Source of the DNA: Haloferax sp. Atlit-12N | GTDB lineage: Archaea > Halobacteriota > Halobacteria > Halobacteriales > Haloferacaceae | DNA: 64,000 bases | Direction of reading: 5' to 3' | NCBI RefSeq assembly: GCF_003383095.1 | Contig: NZ_PSYW01000004.1 | Span: forward strand, 1-64,000 | Shown here: in pieces, positions 51,414 to 60,438 of the stretch | Position numbering within the stretch: the first letter of the stretch is position 1 | How the letters are laid out: every line of letters begins with the position of its first letter | The notes under the pieces: model-generated | What the model was told of the DNA's origin: nothing | Databases searched by the model: none | What the model saw: the letters and a program-made list of their open reading frames with translations, nothing else | Made by a program: the position numbers and the translations under genes

Positions 51414-52673
51414 CTAGAGCGAGCAGCCGAGTTCGCCGCAGTCGGGGAGCGCGTCCGCCCCGGCGATCATCTCGCCGAGTTCGACGGCCGCGGGACCGCT
51501 CCCGCCGTCCGGCGCGACGAGTTCGCCCGGCCACACCGGGTTCATCGCCTGATGGTCGCAGTCGCGGAACTGGTTCGGCCCGAGAATCGTGTCCATTTCG
51601 AGGCCCGGAAGCACCTCCTTGACCTCCGCGGGGTCGGTCGACCCGGCCTCCGCGATGCCCCGCGCAGTCATCCGAATGGACATGTACGCGGCCCGCGCGA
51701 AGTTGTCCGGGAGAGAGTCGTACTCGCTTCGGTAGGCCTCGACGAACGACTGGTTGTCGCCCGTTTCGAGCGTCGGCAGGTAGCGGACCCCGCCGTAGGT
51801 GCCGTAGGCGGCTTCGCCGAGCGCGCCGCGGACGACCGAGAACGTCATCGTCGGCGACATGAGGTTCACGCTCTCTTTGAGCCCCTGGCTCGCCGCCTGC
51901 TTGACGAAGTTGATGAGGTCACCGCCGGTCATGCCGAGAACCGCCACCTCGGCATCGGAGTTGGCGATTTGGCTGACGTAGGAGTTGTAGTTAGTCGAGC
52001 CGAGTTGCGAGCGACTCCGGCCGACGACTTCGATGTCGTGACCGTCGCGCATGCGGCGCTCGACGCGCTGCATCACCGACTCGCCGTAGGCGTAGTCGGC
52101 GATGTGGAACCACACCTTGGTACCGAGGTTCTCGGCGGTGTAGTCGGAGACGGCTTCGGCCATCTGCGCCGTGTTCGTCTCGGCGCGGAACACCCACTCG
52201 TTGCAGTTCGACCCCGTGATGGGAACCGCGGCCCCGCCGGGGTTGTAGATAATCTCCTCTTCGGCCGCGAACTCGTTGAGCGCGAGCGCGACGCTGGACG
52301 ATATCGCGCCCATGAGATACGACGCCCCGTCCTGTTCGACGACGGACTGCGCCTTCCGCCGGCCGGTCGAGGGGTCCGCCTCGGTGTCCTCGTAGACGCC
52401 CGTTATCTCCACGTCGATGTCCGCGTTCTCGTTGACGTGCCGTATCGCTAACTCGGCCCCGTTTCGCTGGCCGACCGCGAGACCGCCGTACGGGCCGGTC
52501 ATCGGGCTAATCACTCCATAGGTGATGGCGTTCGACCCGCCACCCCCACCGCCGCCGAGACAGCCGGCGACGCCCGTCAGCCCGGTCACGCCCGCCAACC
52601 CAGCCGCCTGTACGAACCGTCGCCGCGACGGACGCGGCTGTGCGCCGCTGTCCGCTGAACAATCGTCTCTCAT
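51414..52673 (-). CDS. Liv-type substrate-binding lipoprotein
   Basis: This 419-aa binding protein starts at ATG 52673 with a twin-arginine signal (SRRRFVQAAGLAG, Arg17-19) and lipobox VAGC (Cys38), then a glycine-rich linker. The mature part is a type I periplasmic-binding fold (ITYGVISPMTGPYGGLAVGQ; AIRHVNENADIDVEITGVYE). It would bind amino acids, phenylacetate or a related aromatic for the LivHMGF channel. Context of the paa island suggests an aromatic substrate; the ligand is not visible from sequence. Confidence 0.9.
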   Translation of the reverse strand: MRDDCSADSGAQPRPSRRRFVQAAGLAGVTGLTGVAGCLGGGGGGGSNAITYGVISPMTGPYGGLAVGQRNGAELAIRHVNENADIDVEITGVYEDTEADPSTGRRKAQSVVEQDGASYLMGAISSSVALALNEFAAEEEIIYNPGGAAVPITGSNCNEWVFRAETNTAQMAEAVSDYTAENLGTKVWFHIADYAYGESVMQRVERRMRDGHDIEVVGRSRSQLGSTNYNSYVSQIANSDAEVAVLGMTGGDLINFVKQAASQGLKESVNLMSPTMTFSVVRGALGEAAYGTYGGVRYLPTLETGDNQSFVEAYRSEYDSLPDNFARAAYMSIRMTARGIAEAGSTDPAEVKEVLPGLEMDTILGPNQFRDCDHQAMNPVWPGELVAPDGGSGPAAVELGEMIAGADALPDCGELGCSL

Positions 52674-52777
52674 GGTGTGTATGTTCACATGTAACATGAA
52701 AAACTTCACGTTTAAATGTTTGCGTTTCGTCGGCGACAAGAACGTCGCGTTCGGCCCTGAACCGCCGATTCGGTCCC

Positions 52778-53782
52778 TCAGACGAGTCGCGGACAGACCT
52801 CGTCGCCGAGTCGGCGGACGCACTCGACCATCCGGTCGGTGCCGATGCCGGGGTGGTAGGTACGGAAGATGAAGTGGATGTCGTCGCCGAGCGCGTCGCG
52901 GTAGCGGTCGAGTTCCGCGACCACGTCGTCGGGCGTGCCGAAGATGGCCTGTGCTTTGAGTTCCGCCCGGCGCTCGTCGGACAGTTCGGGGACCTCGTCG
53001 CCGGAGAATATCTCGGCGTACCGGCGCTGGAGGTAGAGATAGCCGTCTCTCATCGCGTCCCACGCCTCGGCTTTCGAGTCGCCGACGAACCCGTGTTGGA
53101 GGACGTATATCGTGAACTCACCGTCGAGTCCTTCGGCCTCCCGGACGCTCCGGATGTCCTCGACGCGCTTGCGCAGGCCGTTGAGAGAGAGCGACGACGG
53201 CGCACACCACGCGTCCGCCGTCCGGGCCGCCCGGCGAACCGCGGGCTTGGCCGCGCCGCCGAGCATGAGGGGCACGTCGTGTGCCGGTTTGGGCGTCACG
53301 TCGACACCGGTCGAACCCTCGTGAAACGGCGACTCGTGTGCTATCGGACCGTCTGACCACGCGTCGCGGAGGAGGGAGACCGTGTCGGCGAGGCGGTCGA
53401 CGCGCTCGTCTCGCGGAACGCCGAAGGCGTCGAACTCGCGGGGGTTCGAGCCGATTGCGAGGCCGAGCGTCGTTCGCCCGCCCGAGATGAGGTCGACCGT
53501 CGCCGCGTCCTCCGCGAGCCGGAGCGGGTCGTACAGCGGCGCGAGCGCGATACACGTCCCGAGTTCGACCGACTCGGTCGCCGCCGCGAGCGCCCCGAGC
53601 GCGGGCATCGTCCCCGAGAGGTAGCCGTCGGGCATGAAGTGGTGTTCGGACACCCACGCGCTGTCGAGGCCGGCGTCGTCTATCGCGCAGCCGAGCGTCA
53701 GCATCTCGTCGTACAGGTCGGCCATCGGCCGGTCGTCGTCCGGCCGCCGCTGGCAGGTGAACAGTCCCGTCCCGAGTTTCAT
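52778..53782 (-). CDS. LLM-class flavin/F420-dependent oxidoreductase
   Basis: A 334-aa luciferase-like monooxygenase-fold (TIM-barrel) protein. It starts MKLGTGLFTCQRRPDDDRPM and has DSAWVSEHHFMPDGYLSGTM near 40, VDLISGGRTTLGLAIGSNPREF near 95 and PLMLGGAAKPAVRRAARTADAW near 171, all usual for F420- or FMN-dependent members. In haloarchaea F420 is plausible. Its position in the aromatic island suggests a role in reducing or oxygenating a pathway intermediate, but none is assigned. Confidence 0.85.
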   Translation of the reverse strand: MKLGTGLFTCQRRPDDDRPMADLYDEMLTLGCAIDDAGLDSAWVSEHHFMPDGYLSGTMPALGALAAATESVELGTCIALAPLYDPLRLAEDAATVDLISGGRTTLGLAIGSNPREFDAFGVPRDERVDRLADTVSLLRDAWSDGPIAHESPFHEGSTGVDVTPKPAHDVPLMLGGAAKPAVRRAARTADAWCAPSSLSLNGLRKRVEDIRSVREAEGLDGEFTIYVLQHGFVGDSKAEAWDAMRDGYLYLQRRYAEIFSGDEVPELSDERRAELKAQAIFGTPDDVVAELDRYRDALGDDIHFIFRTYHPGIGTDRMVECVRRLGDEVCPRLV

Positions 53783-53837
53783 GACTCTGAGTTCGTACCT
53801 TAGCTATTAATAGTTAGGAACACTGAGTTCGTCGGAG

Positions 53838-54356
53838 ATGAGTCCCGACGATTCGGTACCCTCGGATTCGACGACCGCGGCCGCGACTGAGCCAGCGCCG
53901 CCGGCCGCGCGCGTCGACCACGTGGGAATCGCCGTCGAGGACGTCGAGGCCACCGAGCCGACGCTGTTCGCGCTCGGCTGCGAGCGCGTCCACCGCGAGA
54001 CGGTCGCGGACGGCTCGTTCGAGTGGGCGACCTACGTCCTCGGCGACGCCTCCAGAATCGAACTCGTCGCGCCCGTCGAAGGAGAGTCGTTTCTGACGAC
54101 CTTCCTCGACGAGCACGGCCCCGGCCTCCACCACGTCACGCTGGAGGTGTCGGACATCGACGCGATGGTCGCCGCCCTCGAAGCCGCGGGCGAGCGTGTC
54201 GTGGGGTACGCGGTGGAAGACGGCTGGACCGAGGCGTTCGTCTCGCCGCGAAACCCGACCGGCGCGCTCTTTCAGTTGATGGAGTACCACGACAACTACG
54301 GCGAGAAGGGAGCCGACGACGCGTTGTTCGTCCGCGGCGAGCGGTTGGATTCGTGA
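53838..54356 (+). CDS. VOC-superfamily protein (methylmalonyl-CoA epimerase-like)
   Basis: This 172-aa protein has an acidic 20-residue tail and then a VOC domain with paired beta-alpha-beta-beta-beta units. Metal ligand candidates are His in RVDHVGIAVEDVEA near 28, His in GLHHVTLEVSDID near 96, and Glu in LFQLMEYHDNYG near 155. The closest family is methylmalonyl-CoA epimerase. Propionyl/methylmalonyl-CoA handling could link to the thiolase and CoA ligase, but other VOC functions are possible. Confidence 0.8.
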   Translation: MSPDDSVPSDSTTAAATEPAPPAARVDHVGIAVEDVEATEPTLFALGCERVHRETVADGSFEWATYVLGDASRIELVAPVEGESFLTTFLDEHGPGLHHVTLEVSDIDAMVAALEAAGERVVGYAVEDGWTEAFVSPRNPTGALFQLMEYHDNYGEKGADDALFVRGERLDS

Positions 54357-54378
54357 CTCCAGGGGTCGGGAAGCCGCC

Positions 54379-54849
54379 TTACTCCGCGGCCGACTTCGTC
54401 TTGATGAGGAACTTCATGTCGCCTTCGAGGACGACGGTGCCGTCCTGCTTCGTCATCTCGATTTCGAGGACGACCAAGCCGGCGTCGTCGCGGCTCCCGA
54501 GGTCCTTCCGCTCCGAGACGACCATCGTCTGCGAGAGCGTGTCGCCGATGAACACCGGGTTCGGTAGGTCCATGTAGTTCATCCCGAGGAAGGCGATGGC
54601 GGTGCGCTCGACGATGCCCGACCGGTACACGAAGCCGGTCGACTGGACGAATGTCATCGGCCCGTGGGCGATTCGCTGGCCGAACTGGGTGTCTTCCGCG
54701 TACTCGCTGTTCGTGTGGAGTTCGGTCCAGTCGCCCGAGAGCGCGGAGTGCATCATGAAGTCCGCCTCGGTGACGGTGCGACCGACGCTCTGGAACTCTT
54801 TGCCCTCCTCGAAGTCCTCGAAGTAGTGCGGTTCGTAGCTGTATGCCAT
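54379..54849 (-). CDS. MaoC-like enoyl-CoA hydratase (PaaZ hydratase-half candidate)
   Basis: A 156-aa hotdog-fold hydratase starting MAYSYEPHYFEDFEEGKEF. The hydratase-2 motif has Asp and His in SALSGDWTELHTNSEYAEDT (about 36-55), the catalytic dyad of MaoC proteins. It corresponds to the hydratase half of PaaZ, which opens the oxepin ring. With the separate aldehyde dehydrogenase (45947) it could replace the PaaZ fusion. It is convergent with the VOC gene and divergent from the next thioesterase. Confidence 0.87.
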   Translation of the reverse strand: MAYSYEPHYFEDFEEGKEFQSVGRTVTEADFMMHSALSGDWTELHTNSEYAEDTQFGQRIAHGPMTFVQSTGFVYRSGIVERTAIAFLGMNYMDLPNPVFIGDTLSQTMVVSERKDLGSRDDAGLVVLEIEMTKQDGTVVLEGDMKFLIKTKSAAE

Positions 54850-54945
54850 ACCTCACCGTCACCGCCATCAGATAAAGTAGTTTACATACCTATCTTTCCT
54901 GACAATCGGTGCCTACTTGGGGAGCGCAGGACGACGTGTGGTCGC

Positions 54946-55356
54946 ATGTCGGAGCCAGACGACTACGCGGAGATACGGGAGCGCGCCTCGAACGACCCCT
55001 ACTGCGGGCGCGTCGGCATCGACCTCGCCGAGGTCGGCGACGGGTACGCGGAGACGACGCTGACCGTGGCCGAAGACCACCTGAACTTCCACGGGACGCC
55101 CCACGGGGGCGCGGTGTACAGCCTCGCGGACGCGGCCTTCGCGGCCGCTTCGAACAGCCACGGTGACGCCGCGTTCGCGCTGGAGACGAACATCTCGTAC
55201 CTCGCGGCCGCCGAGGTGGGCGAGACGCTCCGCGCGGTCGCCCGGGAGACGCACCTCGGGGGACGGACCGCGGAGTACGAGGTCGTCGTCTCCGGCGGGG
55301 ACGGAGAGCGAATCGCGACCTTTCGAGGGCGCGTCTACAAGCCCGGCGGGCGCTGA
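54946..55356 (+). CDS. paaI: PaaI-type hotdog thioesterase (second copy)
   Basis: A 136-aa hotdog thioesterase. The fold begins PYCGRVGIDLAEVGDGYAET and the active-site helix has HLNFHGTPHGGAVYSLADAA (about 45-64), with the HGG motif of PaaI. Paa-type thioesterases hydrolyse ring-hydroxylated phenylacetyl-CoA. It faces the PaaK gene on the other strand. It starts at ATG 54946. Confidence 0.9.
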   Translation: MSEPDDYAEIRERASNDPYCGRVGIDLAEVGDGYAETTLTVAEDHLNFHGTPHGGAVYSLADAAFAAASNSHGDAAFALETNISYLAAAEVGETLRAVARETHLGGRTAEYEVVVSGGDGERIATFRGRVYKPGGR

Positions 55357-55365
55357 CGGCGCGCG

Positions 55366-56655
55366 TTACTGGCCGCGGTGGTCGTAGACGCGCTGGACCT
55401 TTCCGACCTCGGTGCGCGCGATGTCGCCGTACTCGACGAGGTTCAGTTCGTCGGGCGTAAACGAGAGCACGTTCGAGAGTCGCTTTTGAATCCGCCCTTC
55501 GAGGTCCGACAGCGACCCGCCGAACTCCTCGACCAGTTCGACCGTGATTTCGACCCGGTCGAGGTTCCCCTCGCGGCGGAGGTCGATGCGGTAGTGCGGC
55601 GCGATTTGGTCGAACTCGAGGACGACCGACTCGACCTCGCTCGGGTAGAAGTTCACGCCGCGGACGATTATCAGGTCGTCCGACCGGCCCGTGATGTTGT
55701 CCATGCGGACGCAGGTTCGGCCGCACTCGCAGGTGTCGTAGTCCAGCGTGGTCAGGTCGCCCGTCCGATACCGGAGGACCGGCAGCGCGTCCTTCGCGAG
55801 GGTCGTCAACACGAGTTCTCCCTCCTCGCCCTCCTCGACGGGGTCGCCCGTGTTCGGGTCGACCACCTCGGGGTAGAAGTAGTCCTCCCAGATGTGCAGG
55901 CCGTCCTGCGCTTCGCACTCGACGGAGACGCCGGGACCGACGATTTCCGAGAGGCCGTAGATGTCGATGCCGGTCACGCCGAGTCGCTCTTCGATTTCGT
56001 TTCGCATCGGTTCGGTGCAGGGCTCCGCGCCGAAGATGACCGTCCGAAGCGGCAGGTCGCGGATGTCGATACCCATGTCGTCTGCGACTTCGGCGAGATA
56101 GAGCGCGTACGACGGGGTACACGCGATAACGTCGCTTCCGAGGTCTGAGAGTAGTTCCACCTGTCGCTGGGTGTTGCCGCCGCCGATGGGGATGACCGTC
56201 GCGCCGAGTTCTTCGACGCCCTGGTGGAGGCCGAGACCGCCGGTGAACAGGCCGTAGCCGTAGGCGTTCTGAACCACGTCGTCCGAACCGACGCCGGCCG
56301 CGACGAGACACCGCGCGACGGCCTTGCTCCACACGTCGAGGTCCTCGCGGGTGTAGCCGACGATTTTGGGCTTGCCGGTCGTACCCGACGACGCGTGGAC
56401 GCGAATCACGTCGTCCATGTCGACCGCGAACATCCCCGTGGGGTAGTGGTCCCGGAAGTCCTCCTTCGTCGTGAACGGCAGTTTCGACAGGTCTTCGACG
56501 CTCTCGATGTCCGCGGGCGAGAGTCCGGCCTCGTCGAACGTCTCGCGGTAGAACTCGACGTTCTCGTACGCGTTCCGAACCGTCTCCCGCAGGCGACCGT
56601 CCTGCACCTCGCGGAGTTCCTCCCGCGAGGCGGTCTCCGTGCTATCGAATACCAT
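55366..56655 (-). CDS. paaK: Phenylacetate-CoA ligase PaaK
   Basis: This 429-aa adenylate-forming ligase activates phenylacetate to phenylacetyl-CoA. It starts MVFDSTETASREELREVQ. The AMP motif is RVHASSGTTGKPKIVGYT near 84-101, the adenine contact is in IDIYGLSEIVGPGV near 230, and the hinge region has LRYRTGDLTTLD near 300. A four-Cys patch (TCECGRTC near 315-322), which may bind zinc, is common in this subgroup. The start is ATG 56655, chosen over an upstream in-frame ATG in a hydrophobic stretch. It is divergent from the thiolase. Confidence 0.95.
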   Translation of the reverse strand: MVFDSTETASREELREVQDGRLRETVRNAYENVEFYRETFDEAGLSPADIESVEDLSKLPFTTKEDFRDHYPTGMFAVDMDDVIRVHASSGTTGKPKIVGYTREDLDVWSKAVARCLVAAGVGSDDVVQNAYGYGLFTGGLGLHQGVEELGATVIPIGGGNTQRQVELLSDLGSDVIACTPSYALYLAEVADDMGIDIRDLPLRTVIFGAEPCTEPMRNEIEERLGVTGIDIYGLSEIVGPGVSVECEAQDGLHIWEDYFYPEVVDPNTGDPVEEGEEGELVLTTLAKDALPVLRYRTGDLTTLDYDTCECGRTCVRMDNITGRSDDLIIVRGVNFYPSEVESVVLEFDQIAPHYRIDLRREGNLDRVEITVELVEEFGGSLSDLEGRIQKRLSNVLSFTPDELNLVEYGDIARTEVGKVQRVYDHRGQ

Positions 56656-56755
56656 ATACGTTTGAAGTCGATGATAGAATATGATAAAAATGATGCGGTC
56701 ACCCGACTGCACTGCGGGGCGAACCTATTTCGCGAGGGATACGTAATCGACTATC

Positions 56756-57919
56756 ATGCGAGACGCATACATCGTCGGAGCGGGCCAATCGAAGTACGGC
56801 GCGTTTCCGGACGAGAGCTATCGGTCGCTGTTCGCGACCGCGTTCGAGGAGGCGCTGGGGAGCGCCGGCGGTGTCGAGGCGGCCGATATCGACGAGGCCG
56901 TCGTCGGGTCGCTCGGCGTCGGCGGGCGGCAACTCGGCTTATCGGGGCCGGCCGTGACGGAGCACGTCGGCCTCCACGGCGTCCCCTGTTCCCGAATCGA
57001 AAACGCCTGCGCCGCGAGCGGCTACGCGGTCAGACAGGCGGTGCAGGCGGTCAAAAGCGGGATGGCTGACGTGGCCCTCGCGGGCGGCTACGAGGTCATG
57101 ACGGACATGAGCGGCGACGTGGCGAAGTACTGGCTCGGCGTCAGCGGCGAGACGGAGTGGGAGCGACTCACCGGGACGACGTTCGCGGGCGTCTACGCCC
57201 AGATGGCCTCGGCGTACCTCGACGCCTACGACGCCTCGCCGGACCACTTCTCGAAGGTCGCGGTGAAGAACCACGCGAACGGCGCGAAGAACCCGAAGGC
57301 GCACCTCGGCTTCGAGTGCTCGCTCGACGACGCGCGGAACGCGCCCGTCGTGGCCGACCCGCTGAACCTCTATCACTGCTGTCCGACCTCCGACGGCGCG
57401 GCCGCGGTTCTCGTCGCCAGCGAGGACGTGGCGAGCGCGTGCGACGACGCGGTCCGCGTCGCGGGCGTGGGTGCCGCCTCCGAGCGCGTCGGGCTGTTCC
57501 AGCGCGACAGCTACACCGCTATCGAGTCGTCCGAGCGGGCCGCCACGGCCGCCTACGAGATGGCCGGTCTCGGCCCCGACGACGTGGACTTCGCGGAGGT
57601 CCACGACTGCTTCGCCATCGCCGAGTTGCTGGCGTACGAGGACCTCGGCTTCTGCGAGCGCGGACACGCGCCTGAACTGGTCGACTCTGGGGCGACCGAA
57701 CTCGGCGGCGACCTGCCCGTCAACCCCTCCGGCGGCCTGAAGTCGAAGGGCCACCCCATCGGCGCGACGGGCGCGGGGCAGGTCGTCGAGGCGTACAAAC
57801 AGCTCGCCGGCCGTGCTGGGGACAGGCAGGTCGCGGGCGCGAACGTCGGCCTCACCCACAACGTCGGCGGGTCCGGCGGGGCCGCCGTCGTCCACGTCCT
57901 CGAAGGAGGCGCGCTATGA
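56756..57919 (+). CDS. SCPx-type thiolase (PaaJ-like candidate)
   Basis: This 387-aa thiolase has the acylated Cys in RIENACAASGYAVRQ (Cys85) and the GHPIGATGAGQ motif near 336 with its catalytic His. CFAIAELLAYEDLGF near 285 is typical of the SCPx/archaeal thiolase branch. It lies 4 nt overlapping the next gene, which encodes the HMG-CoA-synthase-like/DUF35 partner, a pairing known for archaeal thiolases. Cleavage of 3-oxoadipyl-CoA is the expected paa step. The start is ATG 56756. Confidence 0.9.
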   Translation: MRDAYIVGAGQSKYGAFPDESYRSLFATAFEEALGSAGGVEAADIDEAVVGSLGVGGRQLGLSGPAVTEHVGLHGVPCSRIENACAASGYAVRQAVQAVKSGMADVALAGGYEVMTDMSGDVAKYWLGVSGETEWERLTGTTFAGVYAQMASAYLDAYDASPDHFSKVAVKNHANGAKNPKAHLGFECSLDDARNAPVVADPLNLYHCCPTSDGAAAVLVASEDVASACDDAVRVAGVGAASERVGLFQRDSYTAIESSERAATAAYEMAGLGPDDVDFAEVHDCFAIAELLAYEDLGFCERGHAPELVDSGATELGGDLPVNPSGGLKSKGHPIGATGAGQVVEAYKQLAGRAGDRQVAGANVGLTHNVGGSGGAAVVHVLEGGAL

Positions 57920-59469
57920 GCGCCGACGACCCAGCCCGAGCGACCCTCGGAATCGCCGGGGTCGGCGCGTACGTTCCCAGATTCTATCTCCCCGCGTCGG
58001 CCTACCGCGAGGCGTGGGGCAAAGGCGGCACGCCGGGCGTCGACCGGGTCGCCGTCGCCGACGCCGACGAAGACACACTGACGATGGCGACCGAGGCGGG
58101 CCGGCGCGCGCTCGACGCGGCCGGCGCGGACGCGAACGATATCGGACACCTCGCGTTCGCCACCACGACGCCCCCGAACGACGAAGAAGAAAGCGCAGTT
58201 CGGCTGGCCTCGCTTCTCGGTGTCGACCCGTCGGTTCCGACCCGGCAGTTCGGTGGGAGTACCCGCGCCGGCGCGGTGGCGCTGTCGGCGACGGTCGAGG
58301 CGACACAGAACGTGGGTGACGGCGCGAGCAGTCCAAGGCTCGTCGTCGTCGCCGACAGCCCGCGAGGAGCGCCCGAAAGCGACGAGGCGGCCGGTGCCGG
58401 GGCAGGGGCGACCGCACTCGTCCTCGCCGAAGACGGACCGCTCGCCATCGACGCCGTCGGCGAGTTCGGCGACCCCGCACCCGGCACGCGGTTCCGAGGG
58501 TTCGGGAACGCCGAGACGGAGTCTATCGGCGTCACGCAGTACGAGCGCGACGTCTACACGCGGACGGTCGCCGGGGCGGTCGAGGCCCTCGGCGTCGACG
58601 CCGCCGAACTGAACCCCGACGCCGTGGCGCTCACCGCGCCGGACGGGAAACTCCCGTACCGCGCGGCCAACGCGCTCGGCGTCGAACCGGCGCGAATCGC
58701 GGCCGGGAGCGTCGTCTCACGAACCGGAGACACCGGGGCCGCCGGACCGTTTCTCGGACTCGCGTCGGCGCTCGACTCCGCGGGCGACGCGGGAGGCGAC
58801 GAGTCGGACGGTCGGTCCCCCGCGACCTCAGTACTCCTCGTCGGCTACGGCGGCGGCGCGGGGGCGACCGCGCTCGCACTCGGCACGGAGGCGACCACCA
58901 ACTCCGCCGCCAGTTCCGTCGTCCCGGTCGAGGCCGTCCTCGACGGCGACGTGGAACTCTCGTACGCGGAGGCGCTCCGGCGGCGCGGGACCATCACCGG
59001 CGGGGAGCCGGCGGGCGGGGGTGCGTACGTCAGCGTGCCGACGTGGAAGCGGACGATTCCACAGCGACACCGCCTCGTCGCCGGCGAGTGCGCCGAGTGC
59101 GGCGCGCTCTCGTTCCCGCCGGAGGGCGCGTGTCCCGACTGCGGGTCGCTCGCGGGCTACGACGACGTGACGCTCCCCGGTACCGGAACCGTCGAGGCCG
59201 CGACCGCTATCGGACAGGGAGGCGCGCCGCCGGAGTTCGTCGAACAACAGCAGCGCGCCGGGTCGTTCCCGGTCGCCATCGTCGCCTTCGACGGGCCGGG
59301 CGGCGAGGCCGACGGCCGAACCGTGAGCGCGCCCGCGCAGGTCGTCCATTCGCCCGCCGGAACGCCCGCAATCGGCGACCGCGTCGAGGCCGTGCCCCGC
59401 CGCATCTACGAGCAGGAGGGCGTCGTCAGATACGGGTTCAAGGTCGTCCCGACCGCGGCGCGACGGTAG
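57916..59469 (+). CDS. HMG-CoA-synthase-like/DUF35 fusion, thiolase partner
   Basis: This 517-aa protein has an HMG-CoA-synthase/thiolase-like fold (about 1-370: GIAGVGAYVPRFYLPASAYR) followed by a DUF35 zinc-ribbon plus OB-fold (about 375-517: CAECGALSFPPEGACPDCGS, two CxxC pairs). Where HMG-CoA synthases have the catalytic Cys, this protein reads RQFGGSTRAGAVALSA, with no Cys. DUF35 proteins bridge thiolase and synthase in archaeal complexes, so here it probably acts as a scaffold or CoA-channelling partner. It overlaps the thiolase gene by 4 nt. Confidence 0.82.
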   Translation: MSADDPARATLGIAGVGAYVPRFYLPASAYREAWGKGGTPGVDRVAVADADEDTLTMATEAGRRALDAAGADANDIGHLAFATTTPPNDEEESAVRLASLLGVDPSVPTRQFGGSTRAGAVALSATVEATQNVGDGASSPRLVVVADSPRGAPESDEAAGAGAGATALVLAEDGPLAIDAVGEFGDPAPGTRFRGFGNAETESIGVTQYERDVYTRTVAGAVEALGVDAAELNPDAVALTAPDGKLPYRAANALGVEPARIAAGSVVSRTGDTGAAGPFLGLASALDSAGDAGGDESDGRSPATSVLLVGYGGGAGATALALGTEATTNSAASSVVPVEAVLDGDVELSYAEALRRRGTITGGEPAGGGAYVSVPTWKRTIPQRHRLVAGECAECGALSFPPEGACPDCGSLAGYDDVTLPGTGTVEAATAIGQGGAPPEFVEQQQRAGSFPVAIVAFDGPGGEADGRTVSAPAQVVHSPAGTPAIGDRVEAVPRRIYEQEGVVRYGFKVVPTAARR

Positions 59470-59522
59470 GTCAGGACACCGCCGAGGTCGTCGGGATCGG
59501 ATCGGCCCTAACGAGGGCAAAC

Positions 59523-59531
59523 GATTATGAT
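59523..59531 (+). promoter_or_regulatory. TATA-like box before the dehydrogenase gene
   Basis: GATTATGAT lies 23-31 nt before ATG 59554. It supports a separate leaderless transcript and that start codon. Confidence 0.4.
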
Positions 59532-59553
59532 GGTTCCCGAACCCCTTTCGGTG

Positions 59554-60438
59554 ATGCAAGTGAGTGTACTCGGCGCGGGAACCATGGGCCACGGCATCGC
59601 GCAGGTGGCCGCGATGGCCGGTCACGAGGTGACGATTCGCGACATCGAAGCGGCGTACATCGAAGACGGACTGGGCGCCATCGAGTCGAACCTGCAGGGC
59701 GGCGTCGACCGCGACAAGGTGACGCCCGACGAGATGGCGGCGACGCTCGACCGGCTCTCGGGGACGACCTCGCTGGAGGTGGCGGTCGCCGACGCCGACC
59801 TCGTCGTCGAGGCAGTTCCCGAGGATATGGAACTCAAGCGCGAGACGGTCGCGGAGGTCGAATCCCTCGTCGACGACGACGCCGTCATCGCGTCGAACAC
59901 GTCGTCGCTCTCCGTGACCGAGATACTGAGCGCCCTCGAACGTCCCGAGCGCGGCCTCGGACTCCACTTCTTCAACCCGGTCCACATCATGGGACTCGTG
60001 GAAGTCGTCGTCGCGGAACAGACGAGCGAGTCGACGCTGACGTTCGCCACAGAGTTCGTCGAAGGCATCGATAAGACGGCCGTCGAGGTCGGCGACTCGC
60101 CCGGCTTCGCCTCCTCGCGGCTCGGCGTCGCCCTCGGCGTCGAGGCCATGCGCATGGTGCAGGAGGGCGTCGCCTCGCCCGCGGACATCGATACCGCGAT
60201 GGAACTCGGCTACAACCACCCGATGGGCCCGCTCGAACTCGGCGACGTGGTCGGCCTCGACGTTCGACTCGATATCCTCGAGTACCTGCGCGAGGAACTC
60301 GGCGAGCGCTTCCGCCCGCCGCAGATTCTCAAGCGAAAGGTCCGCGCCGGCAAGCTCGGCAAGAAGACCGGCGAGGGCTTCTACGTCTGGGAGGACGGCG
60401 AAATCGTCGGCGTGAGCGAGGATGTGATGGACCGATGA
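59554..60438 (+). CDS. paaH: 3-hydroxyacyl-CoA dehydrogenase (PaaH/FadB-like)
   Basis: A 294-aa NAD-dependent dehydrogenase. The start is ATG 59554 (MQVSVLGAGTMGHGIAQVAA); the nine residues read before it are probably untranslated, as the TATA box is 23-31 nt upstream. The Rossmann loop is GAGTMG (8-13), and the catalytic region has GLHFFNPVHIMGLVEVV near 138 and DSPGFASSRLG near 180. It oxidises the 3-hydroxy intermediate in beta-oxidation; for paa that is 3-hydroxyadipyl-CoA. It overlaps the downstream enoyl-CoA hydratase by 4 nt. Confidence 0.9.
   Translation: MQVSVLGAGTMGHGIAQVAAMAGHEVTIRDIEAAYIEDGLGAIESNLQGGVDRDKVTPDEMAATLDRLSGTTSLEVAVADADLVVEAVPEDMELKRETVAEVESLVDDDAVIASNTSSLSVTEILSALERPERGLGLHFFNPVHIMGLVEVVVAEQTSESTLTFATEFVEGIDKTAVEVGDSPGFASSRLGVALGVEAMRMVQEGVASPADIDTAMELGYNHPMGPLELGDVVGLDVRLDILEYLREELGERFRPPQILKRKVRAGKLGKKTGEGFYVWEDGEIVGVSEDVMDR

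Noticed and set aside
50246-51622. 458-codon plus-strand open frame over the LivHM and binding-protein genes
   Set aside because: It is antisense to clear transporter genes and has low-complexity charged sequence.
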